Source: Planctomycetota bacterium (GTDB lineage: Bacteria; Planctomycetota; Phycisphaerae; Phycisphaerales; UBA1924). From it: a stretch of 64,000 bases of DNA. The notes under the pieces are model-generated. The model was not told the DNA's origin and searched no databases. It was given only the letters and a program-made list of their open reading frames with translations. The position numbers and the translations under genes were made by a program. The DNA lies in NCBI GenBank assembly GCA_018968885.1, contig JAGWZK010000005.1, positions 113,005 to 177,004 of the forward strand, in the 5' to 3' direction. Positions 8,881 through 18,111 of this stretch are shown one piece after another; position 1 is the stretch's first letter, and each line of letters starts with the position of its first letter.

Positions 8881-9013
8881 GGTCGATGCTCTTTGTAAAT
8901 CATCCGCCGCGGCGGATGGGTGCGTGCGAAACAAACAATAGTCGGTGAGTGGGAGAAATTGAGGTTTTCGACAGCCCGGAACAGGGCTTTTGCATGTGGG
9001 CGGAAGACAAATA

Positions 9014-9994
9014 TCAGGTTTTGAGAATCAGGGCCAGAAGCGCCATCTGAGCCCACATGCGGTTTTCGGCCTGCTGATAGACGACGGAGCCGGGGCCGTC
9101 GAGGACCTCGTCGGTGACCTCGATGCCGCGATGGGCTGGGAGGCAGTGCATGAAGATGGTTTCCTTACCTGTTCTAGCCATGAGTGCGGCGTTGACCTGA
9201 TACTTGGCGAAGGTCTTCATACGGCGGCCGGCTTCATCTTGACTGGTGCCCATGGAGGCCCAGACATCTGTGTAGACGGCATCGCAATCGGCGACGCCAT
9301 CGACGGAGTTGGTGACGGTGACCTGGGCTCCGATCGTTTCACCGATCTTGCGGCATTCTTTGACGATTTCTGGGTTTGGCTCGAATCCTTTGGGAGTGAT
9401 GGCAATGAAGTTCGCGCCGGTGAGGACGCAGCCGTGCATCAGTGAATGACAGACATTGTTGCCATCGCCTACATAGGCGACTTTGATGCCGCGGAGTGTG
9501 CCGCGACACTCGCGGAGGGTGAGGAGATCTGCCAACGCCTGGCAGGGGTGATGCATATCGCAGAGGGCGTTGACGACCGGGACACCGCTCGCGGCGGCCA
9601 TTTTGGTGAGGGTGACATGCTCAAAGACGCGTGGGATGATGCAGCTGACCCAGCGTTCGAGGTTTTTGCCGTAATCGTGGACGCTTTCACGCTGGCCAAG
9701 GCGCTGCGTGCTGTGATCCATGTAGATGCAGTGACCGCCGAGTTTGGCGATGCCGACCTCGAAGCTGATGCGGGTGCGGAGCGAGGGCTTCTCGAAGAGG
9801 AGGATGCAGGATTTGCCCTTCAGAGTGGTGTCGTAATTGGCGGGATTCTGCTTCATCGCGACAGCAAGATCGAGTACGGCCTGCACTTCAGACGAGGAGA
9901 ACTCTGCGAGAGAGAGGAGGTCCCGTCCGGCAAGGCCTTTGATGACCTTGGTGCTGATTTGTGGTGTTGGAGTTTTCTTCGACTGCTTTGTCAT
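9014..9994 (-). CDS. argF: Ornithine carbamoyltransferase
   Basis: A 326-residue enzyme converting ornithine and carbamoyl phosphate to citrulline. The carbamoyl-phosphate motif is SLRTR (the common variant of STRTR). HPCQALADL and the ornithine-binding HCLPAHRG are present, and ASMG marks the SMG loop. ATG 9994 (MTKQSKK) is preferred to the TTG at 10009, which would add only five residues. A degenerate TTTGG-type period-8 repeat (about 9995-10010) overlaps the 5' end, as it does the hldE 3' end. It sits between argB and argG. Confidence 0.95.
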   Translation of the reverse strand: MTKQSKKTPTPQISTKVIKGLAGRDLLSLAEFSSSEVQAVLDLAVAMKQNPANYDTTLKGKSCILLFEKPSLRTRISFEVGIAKLGGHCIYMDHSTQRLGQRESVHDYGKNLERWVSCIIPRVFEHVTLTKMAAASGVPVVNALCDMHHPCQALADLLTLRECRGTLRGIKVAYVGDGNNVCHSLMHGCVLTGANFIAITPKGFEPNPEIVKECRKIGETIGAQVTVTNSVDGVADCDAVYTDVWASMGTSQDEAGRRMKTFAKYQVNAALMARTGKETIFMHCLPAHRGIEVTDEVLDGPGSVVYQQAENRMWAQMALLALILKT

Positions 9995-10078
9995 TTGGAA
10001 ATCTACCAATTCAACGTGATGCGAATGCCGTGCGAACGGAATTGATCGGAGATGTTGTGAACGCGTTTCAGCGTGCTG

Positions 10079-10888
10079 TCATCGGGGGACCACTTTGGTT
10101 CCCACGGTGTTGCCGGAGGCCCACGCCTGAATGGCGGAGGCATCCTGACCTGAGAGAATGACGACAGGGGAGCCAATGGCTTTGGCGGTTTCGACTGCAG
10201 AGCGTGCTTTCACGATCATGCCGCCAGAGATTTCTCCGCTAGCGATCATGGCTTCGATGCCAGCGTGGTCGATCTCGGAAACAAGACCAGTATTGCCCTT
10301 GATTCCTGGGACATCTGTAAGGAGCACGAGGGCGCGGGCGCGGATGCGGCTTGCGAGCCCGGTCGCCGCGTCATCAGCGTTGATATTCAGGAAGTCACCA
10401 TTGGCATCCAGTCCGATGGAGCAGACCACGGGGAGATATCCGGCGGCGAGAAGTGTGTGGGCGATGCCATCATCGCAGGACTCGACCTCGCCGACGCGGC
10501 CCGCATCAAAGCCGTAACGCTTGGAGACACGCGTGCGTGCGAGTCCACCATCACCCAGGCACATGCCGATAGCACTGATCCCTATACTGGCACTCTCGCG
10601 GTTGATGGCTCCGACGAGAGTTTTGTTGGTAACGCCAGCGAGAACTCCGACAATCTGCTCCATGTGATCAGGAGGTGTGATGCGGATGCCGTCACGCTTT
10701 TCGCTGACCAATCCCAGCCGAGCGAGCTGGCGATCGACTGCCGCGCCGCCACCGTGCATGAGAATGACTCCGTGCTTGCGGTGAATATCCAAAATGGAAC
10801 GCCAAAGGGCGGGCTCGCGGATTTGATCTTCGAGCGCACGACCGCCGATCTTAATGACTACGGGAGCGATCCCGGCGACGGCGCTCAT
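10079..10888 (-). CDS. argB: Acetylglutamate kinase
   Basis: A 269-residue amino-acid kinase that phosphorylates N-acetylglutamate, the second step of the cyclic or linear arginine pathway. Motifs seen: VVIKIGGRAL (phosphate binding), MHGGGAAVDRQL (substrate Gly-rich loop), NINADDAATGLASRI and VLLTDVPGIKG (nucleotide part), and GMIVKARSAVETA near the C-terminus. Its ATG overlaps the argC stop by four bases (ATGA), so translation is probably coupled. Confidence 0.95.
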   Translation of the reverse strand: MSAVAGIAPVVIKIGGRALEDQIREPALWRSILDIHRKHGVILMHGGGAAVDRQLARLGLVSEKRDGIRITPPDHMEQIVGVLAGVTNKTLVGAINRESASIGISAIGMCLGDGGLARTRVSKRYGFDAGRVGEVESCDDGIAHTLLAAGYLPVVCSIGLDANGDFLNINADDAATGLASRIRARALVLLTDVPGIKGNTGLVSEIDHAGIEAMIASGEISGGMIVKARSAVETAKAIGSPVVILSGQDASAIQAWASGNTVGTKVVPR

Positions 10889-11934
10889 CGGGAAACTCCG
10901 CTACCACTTTTGCTGGCCATTCCGTTGGATTCCCGGAAACCCAAGCACAGGTTCATGCACTGGACGGCCTGCCCCGCTGCACCCTTGACCAGATTATCAA
11001 TGGCCGAGCAGATGATGAGGTGGCCATTGGCTTCGTCCATGGCAAAGCCGATATCGCAGAAGTTTGTGCCGCGAACATCGGCGACGCTGGGCCAGTTGCC
11101 GGTTTTGAGAAGGCGGACGAAGGGTTCGTTGTCGTAGGCGGTGTGGTAGATATCGCGGACGCGCTGGGCAGTGATGTCGGGTGCAGTGTCGATGTGAATG
11201 GTGGCAAGGATGCCACGGTCATAGGGCCCCAGGTGGGGCGTGAAGACGGTGCGAACACCGGAGTACGCCTCAATCTCGGGCGTGTGGCGATGGGTCAGTA
11301 CGCCGTAGGCCTGCACGCTGACTTCGCAAAAAAGGGAGCGTTGATTGAGGGAGCGGCCAGCACCGGAAACGCCACTGATAGCGTCGACGATGGCGCGAGT
11401 GCCCTGCTTGATGATTCCCGCCTTGCCTAATGGAGAAAGTGCCAAAATCGCGGCAGTGGCGTAGCAACCAGGAACCGCCACCATCTGTGCCGACGCGATG
11501 GCGTTGCGATTGGTCTCGGGCTGGCCATAGATGGATTTTGCGAGCAGGCCCGTGTCAGGATGCTCAAAGCCGTAGTACTTTGGATAGAGCGATGAATCCT
11601 TGAGACGGAAACTGCCGGAGAGATCAAGTACCCGCAAGCCCTTGGCGACCAGTCCGGGAGCGAGTTCGGTACTGGCTTCGTTGGGAGTGGCGAGAAAAAC
11701 CACATCGGGCTTGAGGGCAGCGCAGGCATCCACATCGAACGCTTGCAGAGGCAGAGTGAGACGGTCGCGAAAGCGCGTGAAGACCTCGTCAAATCCCTGC
11801 GTCGCACCCTGCTTATCGCGGCGTGCCGACCCAAAGAGTCCGACGATCTCCACACCATCATGCGCGAGCAGAATCTCCAGCAGCTCCGCACCGCTGTACC
11901 CCGCCGCACCCACGACTGCAATCCGTTTCTTCAC
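10885..11934 (-). CDS. argC: N-acetyl-gamma-glutamyl-phosphate reductase
   Basis: A 349-residue NADPH-dependent reductase, the third arginine step and here the first gene of the operon. The N-terminal Rossmann motif is VVGAAGYSGAELLEIL. The catalytic Cys is in VAVPGCYATAAILAL, and HRHTPEIE and FTPHLGPYDRGI are family signatures. I chose GTG 11934 (MKKRIAVVG) because GAGGG lies seven bases upstream; a GTG at 11952 would add six residues without a clear ribosome site. argJ and argD are not in the window. Confidence 0.94.
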   Translation of the reverse strand: MKKRIAVVGAAGYSGAELLEILLAHDGVEIVGLFGSARRDKQGATQGFDEVFTRFRDRLTLPLQAFDVDACAALKPDVVFLATPNEASTELAPGLVAKGLRVLDLSGSFRLKDSSLYPKYYGFEHPDTGLLAKSIYGQPETNRNAIASAQMVAVPGCYATAAILALSPLGKAGIIKQGTRAIVDAISGVSGAGRSLNQRSLFCEVSVQAYGVLTHRHTPEIEAYSGVRTVFTPHLGPYDRGILATIHIDTAPDITAQRVRDIYHTAYDNEPFVRLLKTGNWPSVADVRGTNFCDIGFAMDEANGHLIICSAIDNLVKGAAGQAVQCMNLCLGFRESNGMASKSGSGVSR

Positions 11935-11982
11935 GCTTTGGCCCTCATGCACTCAGCAACGCACTTTGTAGGAATGAGAACA

Positions 11983-12016
11983 GGCCCGCCACTGGTGCGG
12001 GCCCGTTGAGTTTTTC
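11983..12016. terminator. Terminator-like hairpin between argC and the DUF3467 gene
   Basis: A perfect 7-bp stem GGCCCGC/GCGGGCC (11983-11989 with 11997-12003) is followed on the plus strand by a five-T run at 12011-12015. The neighbouring genes are on the minus strand, where the tail is only moderately T-rich, so the working direction is unsure; it would separate the DUF3467 gene from the arg operon. Confidence 0.55.
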
Positions 12017-12030
12017 CACTGGTTGCCTGA

Positions 12031-12372
12031 TCAGTTGGCGAGCTTGGGAGCGCCGCCAGCGGGGCCGCCGCGCTGACCGACCTGGATCTCGCCGTTGCGC
12101 TCTTCATACTGACGGACGACCTGGGCCAGAGACATGGCGAGGCGCTTGGCACCGCCCCAGTTCATGACCACGCGGCTGCCGACACTGAAGAGAATGGCGG
12201 GCTGGTTGTTGGGGCCGGGCATGGGGAGGTTGATGCCGAAATCCATGACGACTTCGTCAGGGGTGGTCGAGGTGCGAATCGTGTTCGCGTACGACGTCGT
12301 CATCTTGGACTCGTCGATGGAGAGCTGGACCTGCTGCTGCTGGTTGCCGGGATTCGCGTTGCCGTCTGACAT
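12031..12372 (-). CDS. DUF3467 family protein
   Basis: A 113-residue protein starting at ATG 12372 (MSDGNANPGNQQQQ). The core matches the DUF3467 family: YANTIRTSTTPDEVVMDFGI, RVVMNWGGAKRLAMSLAQVVRQYEERNGEI. The family is common in Planctomycetota and has no established function. It is a small soluble protein with no signal peptide or membrane segment, and a Gly-rich C-terminus. It is followed by a GC-rich hairpin and lies divergent to the exopolyphosphatase gene. Confidence 0.85.
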   Translation of the reverse strand: MSDGNANPGNQQQQVQLSIDESKMTTSYANTIRTSTTPDEVVMDFGINLPMPGPNNQPAILFSVGSRVVMNWGGAKRLAMSLAQVVRQYEERNGEIQVGQRGGPAGGAPKLAN

Positions 12373-12598
12373 GGGAACTGCCTTTCTCTTGTGCGTGTCC
12401 CGGGGTGAAGGTGGTTCGGGCCGTGCCCGTCTGCATCCATTCGCCATACAAGCCGGGGCCGTCCCGGCTGTGTCCTTTCGGATCAATCGCCGGGGGGGAA
12501 GTGTAACGCCCTTTGTACGCTGATCCAGCCCGAAAGGTTCCATTCGGGTGGTTGTGTGAAGATGGCGCAAACCCAGAAATTCCAGTACCTTACCCCGC

Positions 12599-14212
12599 AT
12601 GCGCAGATCCGTGTCCACATCATCCAGGGCTGTTAGACCGGGCCTGGCTGCCAATACACTCAAATACGGAGGGGAGGCACGCCCCTCGCAGACCAAGCCC
12701 CTGCGTGTTGCCGCGATTGATATCGGTTCCAATTCGTCGCGGATGCGGATTGCTGACATCGGGCCTCGGCGCAGAATTCGCATCATCGCGGATCGACGGG
12801 TGCGCACGCGATTGGGAAGTGATCTGGCCCGAACCGGGCGCATTCCCGCTCAGGGGCTGGCGGCGTTTGATGCGGCCATCGATTCGTTTGCCGCCGAGAT
12901 CAAGACTTCCCAGGTGGACAAAGTGGTTGCGGTGGCGACCGCCGCAGCTCGCGAATCAGCCAATGGCGGGGAACTGATCACGATCGCGGGCAAGCATGGG
13001 ATCGATCTGGATGTGATTGATCCCGAGCGAGAAGGGCGACTTGCGTTTCTGGGGTTGAGTTCGAAAGTTTCGCTGCGACAGGGATGCGCTGCGGTTATTG
13101 ATATTGGCGGTGGTTCAGCGCAGGTGATTCTGTCTGTGGATGGAATGGTGTGTCGGTGCGTTTCCATGCCGTTGGGTGCAGTGCGGCTGACGCAGCAATT
13201 TGGCGGGGCGACGACTTCGAGTCGCAGCCGATTCCGTGTGATGCAGACATTCATACGCCGCACGATTGATGCGGCGTTACGAGACTGGAATCGCGATGTC
13301 GATCTGGTAGTGGGCACGGGTGGCACGCTGACCACGGTTGCCGCGATGCACGAAGCGAGAAAAAAGGGGCCGCCGAGGCCGCGCGTGATTTCGACGCTGA
13401 AAGTGACGGATGACATTCTCAAGCCATTGGAGAAGCTGCGGCGACTCCCCGCGGCGGCTCGCGGCGATGTGCCGGGAGTGCCCTTGGAACGTGCCGACAT
13501 CATCGTGGCCGGGCTGGCAGTGGCTGCTGAACTGCTGGATCGTCTCGGGGCATCAACCTTTCGCACTGTGGAAGGGGGAATTCGCGAGGGGTTGATCGTT
13601 GAGGCCTTTGACAGGCAGCTGACATCGCCGCCATCTGACGCACACGAAGCGGCCAAGCGCCTCGCTCAGAGGTGCGACGATGACATTCCGCACAGTCTGC
13701 ACGTCGTAAAGCTCTGTCAACAGATTGTCCGTGCATTGCCAGCCAAATTGCGGCTCTCGCCGCGCGAAGCACAGTTGTTGGCTCTGGCCGCAGAGTTGCA
13801 CGACATTGGTGTCTTTGTCGAGTACGAAAAGCACCACAAACACTCATGGGCATTGATCTGCAACGCCCGACTGCCTGGGCTCTCGCAGATCGAGTTGGCG
13901 ATCGTGGCGGCGGTGGCTCGCTATCACCGCAAGGTGCTCCCTCGGGCTTCACACATGGAACTCGAGGACATGAACGCGGCTCAACGCCTGCTCACTTCGC
14001 GGCTGGCTGCGATTCTGCGAATAGCGGACGGTTTGGATCGCTCGCATGAGCAACGAATTACCGGACTGCAGATAAAGAATCACCGAAAACGGACCCAGTG
14101 TTTCGTTCAGGGCGACGGGGATTTGACCGCAGAGATCATGGCTGCGAGCAAAAAGTCGGATCTTTGGAAATCTCTACACGGTTCCATCACTTTCGCTCGC
14201 AATCAAATGTGA
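12599..14212 (+). CDS. Ppx/GppA family exopolyphosphatase with HD domain
   Basis: A 537-residue enzyme of the ASKHA superfamily, acting on polyphosphate and/or pppGpp. The N-terminal phosphatase core has VAAIDIGSNSSRMRI (phosphate 1), VATAAARESANG, AAVIDIGGGSAQVIL (phosphate 2) and VVGTGGTLTTVAAM. The C-terminal half (about 345-537) carries an HD-like domain with AAELHDIGVFVEYEKHHKHS and VARYHRK, as in full-length Ppx. The protein is soluble. With phoU elsewhere in the window it points to phosphate/polyphosphate homeostasis, but the two are not linked. Which substrate dominates cannot be told from sequence. Confidence 0.88.
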   Translation: MRRSVSTSSRAVRPGLAANTLKYGGEARPSQTKPLRVAAIDIGSNSSRMRIADIGPRRRIRIIADRRVRTRLGSDLARTGRIPAQGLAAFDAAIDSFAAEIKTSQVDKVVAVATAAARESANGGELITIAGKHGIDLDVIDPEREGRLAFLGLSSKVSLRQGCAAVIDIGGGSAQVILSVDGMVCRCVSMPLGAVRLTQQFGGATTSSRSRFRVMQTFIRRTIDAALRDWNRDVDLVVGTGGTLTTVAAMHEARKKGPPRPRVISTLKVTDDILKPLEKLRRLPAAARGDVPGVPLERADIIVAGLAVAAELLDRLGASTFRTVEGGIREGLIVEAFDRQLTSPPSDAHEAAKRLAQRCDDDIPHSLHVVKLCQQIVRALPAKLRLSPREAQLLALAAELHDIGVFVEYEKHHKHSWALICNARLPGLSQIELAIVAAVARYHRKVLPRASHMELEDMNAAQRLLTSRLAAILRIADGLDRSHEQRITGLQIKNHRKRTQCFVQGDGDLTAEIMAASKKSDLWKSLHGSITFARNQM

Positions 14213-14300
14213 AATGTGGCATACTGAGCCTTATGACTCTGCAATCCTCAGGCAAGCTGGTCGTTCCGCACGGCTTGATGGGTGATTGAGGGAGTCGTCG

Positions 14301-15095
14301 ATGCTGGTTCGACCGATTGCTGTTCTGGTGTTATCCACCGCCGGGTTGTGTGCCTCACACGCACCCGGTGATGTTGTCACATTCGCCGCAGCCAACGATT
14401 CCACGCTCTTTGAATCCCCGGATGGCTCGTTGGCGGGAGGCAAAGGTGAATATCTGTTCGTGGGCAAGACCTTGATTGGTCAGATTCGCCGCACGGTGCT
14501 GCGATTTGATGTCGCCGCGAATGTTCCGGCAGGCGCCATCATTGATTCCGCCATCGTCACATTGCATATGTCGCGGACACCAACGACCGGTACCGATGTG
14601 TCCTTCTTTCGACTGACTCAGCAATGGACGGAGGGGGCTACAGATCCGCCCGGTGAGGAAGGAGCCGGCGGCATCACCGTCTCCGGCGATGTCACCTGGA
14701 TTCACACCGCCTTCGACACTTCCTCCTGGAATACACCCGGTGGCGACTTTGCCGCTGCAGCCAGTGCGTCAACGATGGTGTTCGGAAATGATTTCTACAC
14801 ATGGGACCTGACAACCGATGCCCAGCACATGTTGGATGCTCCATCGCTGAATTACGGCTGGTGCCTGATTGGCGAAGAGGGTGCGGAAGCCACCGCAAAA
14901 AGGTTTGATTCGCGAGAGAACTCAGTTATCGAGTTTCGACCCAGCATGAGAGTGGAGTACCACCTCATCCCGGCACCCGGGATAGCCCTTGCGCCCTTGT
15001 TTGGTCTTTGGGTCGCGAAGCGTCGGAACCGACAGGCCGCCGTCGCCATTGAACGCAATAGGCGATTTTCCCGGTCGTTAGACTCTCACATTTGA
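14301..15095 (+). CDS. DNRLRE-domain-like exported protein with PEP-CTERM-like tail
   Basis: A 264-residue protein. ATG 14301 was chosen because GGGAG lies six bases upstream; a TTG at 14286 is less likely. The signal peptide (LVRPIAVLVLSTAGLCASHA) is followed by a beta-sandwich of the DNRLRE type: DSTLFESPDGSLAGGKGEYL, RTVLRFDVAANVPAGAIIDS and the SWNTPGGDF segment. Near the C-terminus IPAPGIALAPLFGLWVAKRR resembles a PEP-CTERM sorting signal, although an unusual tail of about 20 basic and polar residues follows it. Probably a secreted surface protein. Its stop overlaps a possible upstream GTG of the following DUF1800 gene, so the two may be co-transcribed. Confidence 0.7.
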   Translation: MLVRPIAVLVLSTAGLCASHAPGDVVTFAAANDSTLFESPDGSLAGGKGEYLFVGKTLIGQIRRTVLRFDVAANVPAGAIIDSAIVTLHMSRTPTTGTDVSFFRLTQQWTEGATDPPGEEGAGGITVSGDVTWIHTAFDTSSWNTPGGDFAAAASASTMVFGNDFYTWDLTTDAQHMLDAPSLNYGWCLIGEEGAEATAKRFDSRENSVIEFRPSMRVEYHLIPAPGIALAPLFGLWVAKRRNRQAAVAIERNRRFSRSLDSHI

Positions 15096-15118
15096 GTGTG
15101 TCACGAGCGAGGTACACC

Positions 15119-16624
15119 ATGCTTGCATCGCCGCATCTGTCCCGTTCAGTTTCCCGTCGTGGGCTCTTTGGTTCGTTGATCGGCAGGCCATCTGCCGGGT
15201 ACGCCGCCGCCGCGGCTGCCTTGGCCTCGTTGGCTTCCACATCAGAAGCCGAACCGGTCACCAACAGCGTCGAAGCCGATCCGAATGCGCTCTTGAACAA
15301 GTTGATTCGGCGCACCACTTTTGGAATCACGCAGGCGGATCAGGCGCGTGCAGTGCAGTTGGGATACGCGGCGTACCTCGAAGAGCAACTGAACTATCTC
15401 TCCATCGATGACAGCGCGATGGATTCGCGGCTTGCTTCGTACACCACGTTGAACATGACGGTGCAGCAATTGCTCGCGCTCGCTGCAAATCAGGTGACCA
15501 ATGAGCTCATCGAGGCATTGATCCTTCGAGCCACGTTCAGCAAGAGGCAGTTGTTCGAACGAATGGTCGAGTTCTGGACGGACCACTTCAGCATCGATAT
15601 CAATGTCCAGCTTTGCAGATATCTGAAAACAGTTGATGAGCGGACTGTGATTCGCCCAAACGCACTGGGCAGCTTTCCCGCCATGCTGCATGCCAGCGCC
15701 CAGAGTTCGGCCATGCTGCTCTATCTGGATAACAACACCAATATCGCGGCATCACCCAACGAGAACTACGCTCGCGAATTGATGGAATTGCACACGCTCT
15801 CCGTCACCGGGCCGTACACACAGAATGATGTGCGAGAGGTCGCCCGCTGCTTCACCGGCTGGACCTTTGGCGCTCCCGGCTCCGGGGCAAACGCCGGAGT
15901 CTTCTTCTTCAATTCCGGAACCCACGATAACGGTCAGAAGACCGTGCTGGGCAACACGATTCCTGCTGGTGGCGGCATGCAGGACGGCATCACCGTTCTC
16001 AACATTCTCGCGGCGCATCCCGCCACGGCCAACTTCATCGCCACCAAGATGTGCCGCAAGTTCCTTGGCGAGAATGTATCGCAGTCCGTCATCAATTCGG
16101 TCGCAGCGGTGTATACGTCGACCAACGGCGACATCAAGAGCATGGTGCGAGAGGTGCTCAAGCCCAACAATCTGGCAACGGATTATGGCCCGAGGCACAA
16201 GCGTCCATTCCATCATTTCGTGTCTGCCATCCGCGGCACCGGTTCTACCGTGACGGCCACTTCAGTGATGCGCACGCAGTTGAACGCCGCAGGTAATCTC
16301 CCGTACAACTGGGGACCGCCAGATGGGTACCCCGACACGCTTGCCTATTGGAACGGCCTCATCCTGCCCCGTTGGAATTGGGGTGCTTCCATGGCAACCA
16401 ATGCCATCACCGGGATCTCGTTCCCGGTCGAGACTTTCTTCGCGGGCATGACAACGTCGGCGCAGATGCTCGACAAGATCAATGCGGCAATGTTTGGCGG
16501 CGAAATGCCTGCGGCAGAGCGCACGCGTTTGCAGCAATATCTCAATACCAATGTTGGAAACGCCACGACTCGCCGTGAGACAGTCGGATTGGCCATTGGT
16601 GCGCCGTCGTTCCAGTGGTATTGA
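15119..16624 (+). CDS. DUF1800 domain-containing protein
   Basis: A 501-residue protein of the DUF1800 family. ATG 15119 is preferred to GTG 15092. The N-terminus has SVSRRGLFGSLIG, a twin-arginine-like export signal. Family motifs: LLNKLIRRTTFGIT, WTDHFSI, LLYLDNNTNIAASPNENYARELMELHTL and GPYTQNDVREVARCFTGWTF, then HDNGQKTVLG. DUF1800 proteins are nearly always encoded next to DUF1501 proteins, as here. The biochemical role is unknown; they are exported and frequent in Planctomycetota. Confidence 0.92.
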   Translation: MLASPHLSRSVSRRGLFGSLIGRPSAGYAAAAAALASLASTSEAEPVTNSVEADPNALLNKLIRRTTFGITQADQARAVQLGYAAYLEEQLNYLSIDDSAMDSRLASYTTLNMTVQQLLALAANQVTNELIEALILRATFSKRQLFERMVEFWTDHFSIDINVQLCRYLKTVDERTVIRPNALGSFPAMLHASAQSSAMLLYLDNNTNIAASPNENYARELMELHTLSVTGPYTQNDVREVARCFTGWTFGAPGSGANAGVFFFNSGTHDNGQKTVLGNTIPAGGGMQDGITVLNILAAHPATANFIATKMCRKFLGENVSQSVINSVAAVYTSTNGDIKSMVREVLKPNNLATDYGPRHKRPFHHFVSAIRGTGSTVTATSVMRTQLNAAGNLPYNWGPPDGYPDTLAYWNGLILPRWNWGASMATNAITGISFPVETFFAGMTTSAQMLDKINAAMFGGEMPAAERTRLQQYLNTNVGNATTRRETVGLAIGAPSFQWY

Positions 16625-16689
16625 TGAGAAGAAATGTCAGAAAACCGGAATGTGCAGAGATGAACGAATCGTGAAATAAGGGGCTGAAC

Positions 16690-18009
16690 ATGGCAGGGCA
16701 TCAGCACAACTTTGATCCGCACGCGTGCGCCGAGTTCAATCACCTCAGCCGCCGCCAGTTCATGCAAACTTCGGCCAGCGCCGGCATCGGCCTGACCGCC
16801 CTTGCTGCCAGCGCTCCTGCATGGCTGCCGCGGGTGTCGCTGGCTTCCAGCCATCGCAGCGGGATGCGCGATGTCATGATCTCTCTGTATTTGCGCGGCG
16901 GAATCGATGGCATGTCCGCGCTGGTTCCATACGGCGATCAGTACTACTACTCAGCGCGGCCCACCATCAATGTGCCCAGCCCCACAAGCGGTGCGGCTCA
17001 AAGAGCGATTGATCTGAATGGTTTCTTTGGCATCCACCCCGGCATGGCCAACCTCATGCCTGCATACAACAACGGCCATCTGTTGTTCTTGCACGCCACG
17101 GGCTCAACTGACACGTCCAGGTCCCACTTTGATGCCCAGCGCAGCATGGAAACCGCACGCACGGGTGACCCCAACGCAGGCACCGGTTGGCTGGGCCGCC
17201 ACTTGGCATCCATCACACCGATGGATCCCAACGCACTCTTGCGTGGTGTTGGTATTGCGACGGGCCTGCAAAAGACTCTGGCCGGCGCGCCGCTCACCCT
17301 TCCGATTCCCAATCTAGACAACTTTGGAATCACAGGTTCCGCGGGAACGGTGATCGCCCGCTCGGCTGTGCTTGATGACCTGTATGAAGGCACCACGGAC
17401 CCCCTCAAGACAGTGGCCTTTAACACCTTGCAGACCATTGACCTGCTGAACACCATCAATTTCTCCGGCTACGCCCCCGGCGGTGGGGCGGTGTATCCGA
17501 CCACATCTCTCGGCGTGGCTCTCAAGTCTTCGGCAGCACTTGTCAAAGCGAATGTCGGCGTGGAAGCCATCGCCATCGACGTCACCGGATGGGATACGCA
17601 CAATGCGCAGGGTGTGCTGACTGGCACATTCAACACCATCATTTCGGATCTGGCCAATTCCATGGCCGCGTTCTACACCGACATGCTTTCCAACGCCAAC
17701 AACCCGACGTTTGCCATGGTGGCCGCTTCAGAGTTCGGTCGCCAACTGAATGAAAATGGTTCAGCAGGCACCGATCACGGCTATGCCAACATGATGATGG
17801 TTCTGGGTAACTGCATCAACGGCGGGCAGGTCATTGCCAACTGGCCCGGACTTGGACCTGGCCAACTCTTCCAGAATCGAGATCTCAACGTCACCATTGA
17901 CTACCGCAGCGTCCTCGCGCCGATCATTCAGAACCGGCTGGGCAATGCCAACCTCTCCACCGTCTTCCCTAACTTCACACCTCAGGCCCTCAATGTCCTT
18001 CGTTGCTAG
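16690..18009 (+). CDS. DUF1501 domain-containing (sulfatase-like fold) protein
   Basis: A 439-residue protein 65 bases after the DUF1800 gene. A Tat-type signal is seen (LSRRQFMQTSASAGIGLTAL). The DUF1501 core is recognisable from MISLYLRGGIDGMSALVPYG, IHPGMANLMPAYNNGHLLFL, SRSHFDAQRSMETAR, VTGWDTHNAQ and the C-terminal ASEFGRQLNENGSAGTDHG. The family shares the alkaline-phosphatase/sulfatase fold. Its function is unproven; the constant DUF1800 partnership suggests a joint exported activity. Confidence 0.92.
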   Translation: MAGHQHNFDPHACAEFNHLSRRQFMQTSASAGIGLTALAASAPAWLPRVSLASSHRSGMRDVMISLYLRGGIDGMSALVPYGDQYYYSARPTINVPSPTSGAAQRAIDLNGFFGIHPGMANLMPAYNNGHLLFLHATGSTDTSRSHFDAQRSMETARTGDPNAGTGWLGRHLASITPMDPNALLRGVGIATGLQKTLAGAPLTLPIPNLDNFGITGSAGTVIARSAVLDDLYEGTTDPLKTVAFNTLQTIDLLNTINFSGYAPGGGAVYPTTSLGVALKSSAALVKANVGVEAIAIDVTGWDTHNAQGVLTGTFNTIISDLANSMAAFYTDMLSNANNPTFAMVAASEFGRQLNENGSAGTDHGYANMMMVLGNCINGGQVIANWPGLGPGQLFQNRDLNVTIDYRSVLAPIIQNRLGNANLSTVFPNFTPQALNVLRC

Positions 18010-18037
18010 TGCCTTTGCTGGTACCTGTCTTGGGTGG

Positions 18038-18057
18038 CACCGGTCTCCAGACCGGTG
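18038..18057. repeat. 20-bp perfect palindrome after the DUF1501 gene
   Basis: CACCGGTCT and AGACCGGTG flank a 2-base centre. It lies 29 bases after the DUF1501 stop codon with no T-run, so it is more like a REP-type extragenic palindrome than a terminator. Confidence 0.6.
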
Positions 18058-18111
18058 TACGGAGTTTCCAGAGTTCAGAACATCGTCTTTCAACTTCCCA
18101 ACGAGTTTCCT

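Noticed and set aside
10885..12030. An arginine repressor operator or riboswitch before argC
   Set aside because: I searched the short upstream region for an ARG box or leader structure and saw only the GC hairpin near 11983; nothing supports specific regulation.
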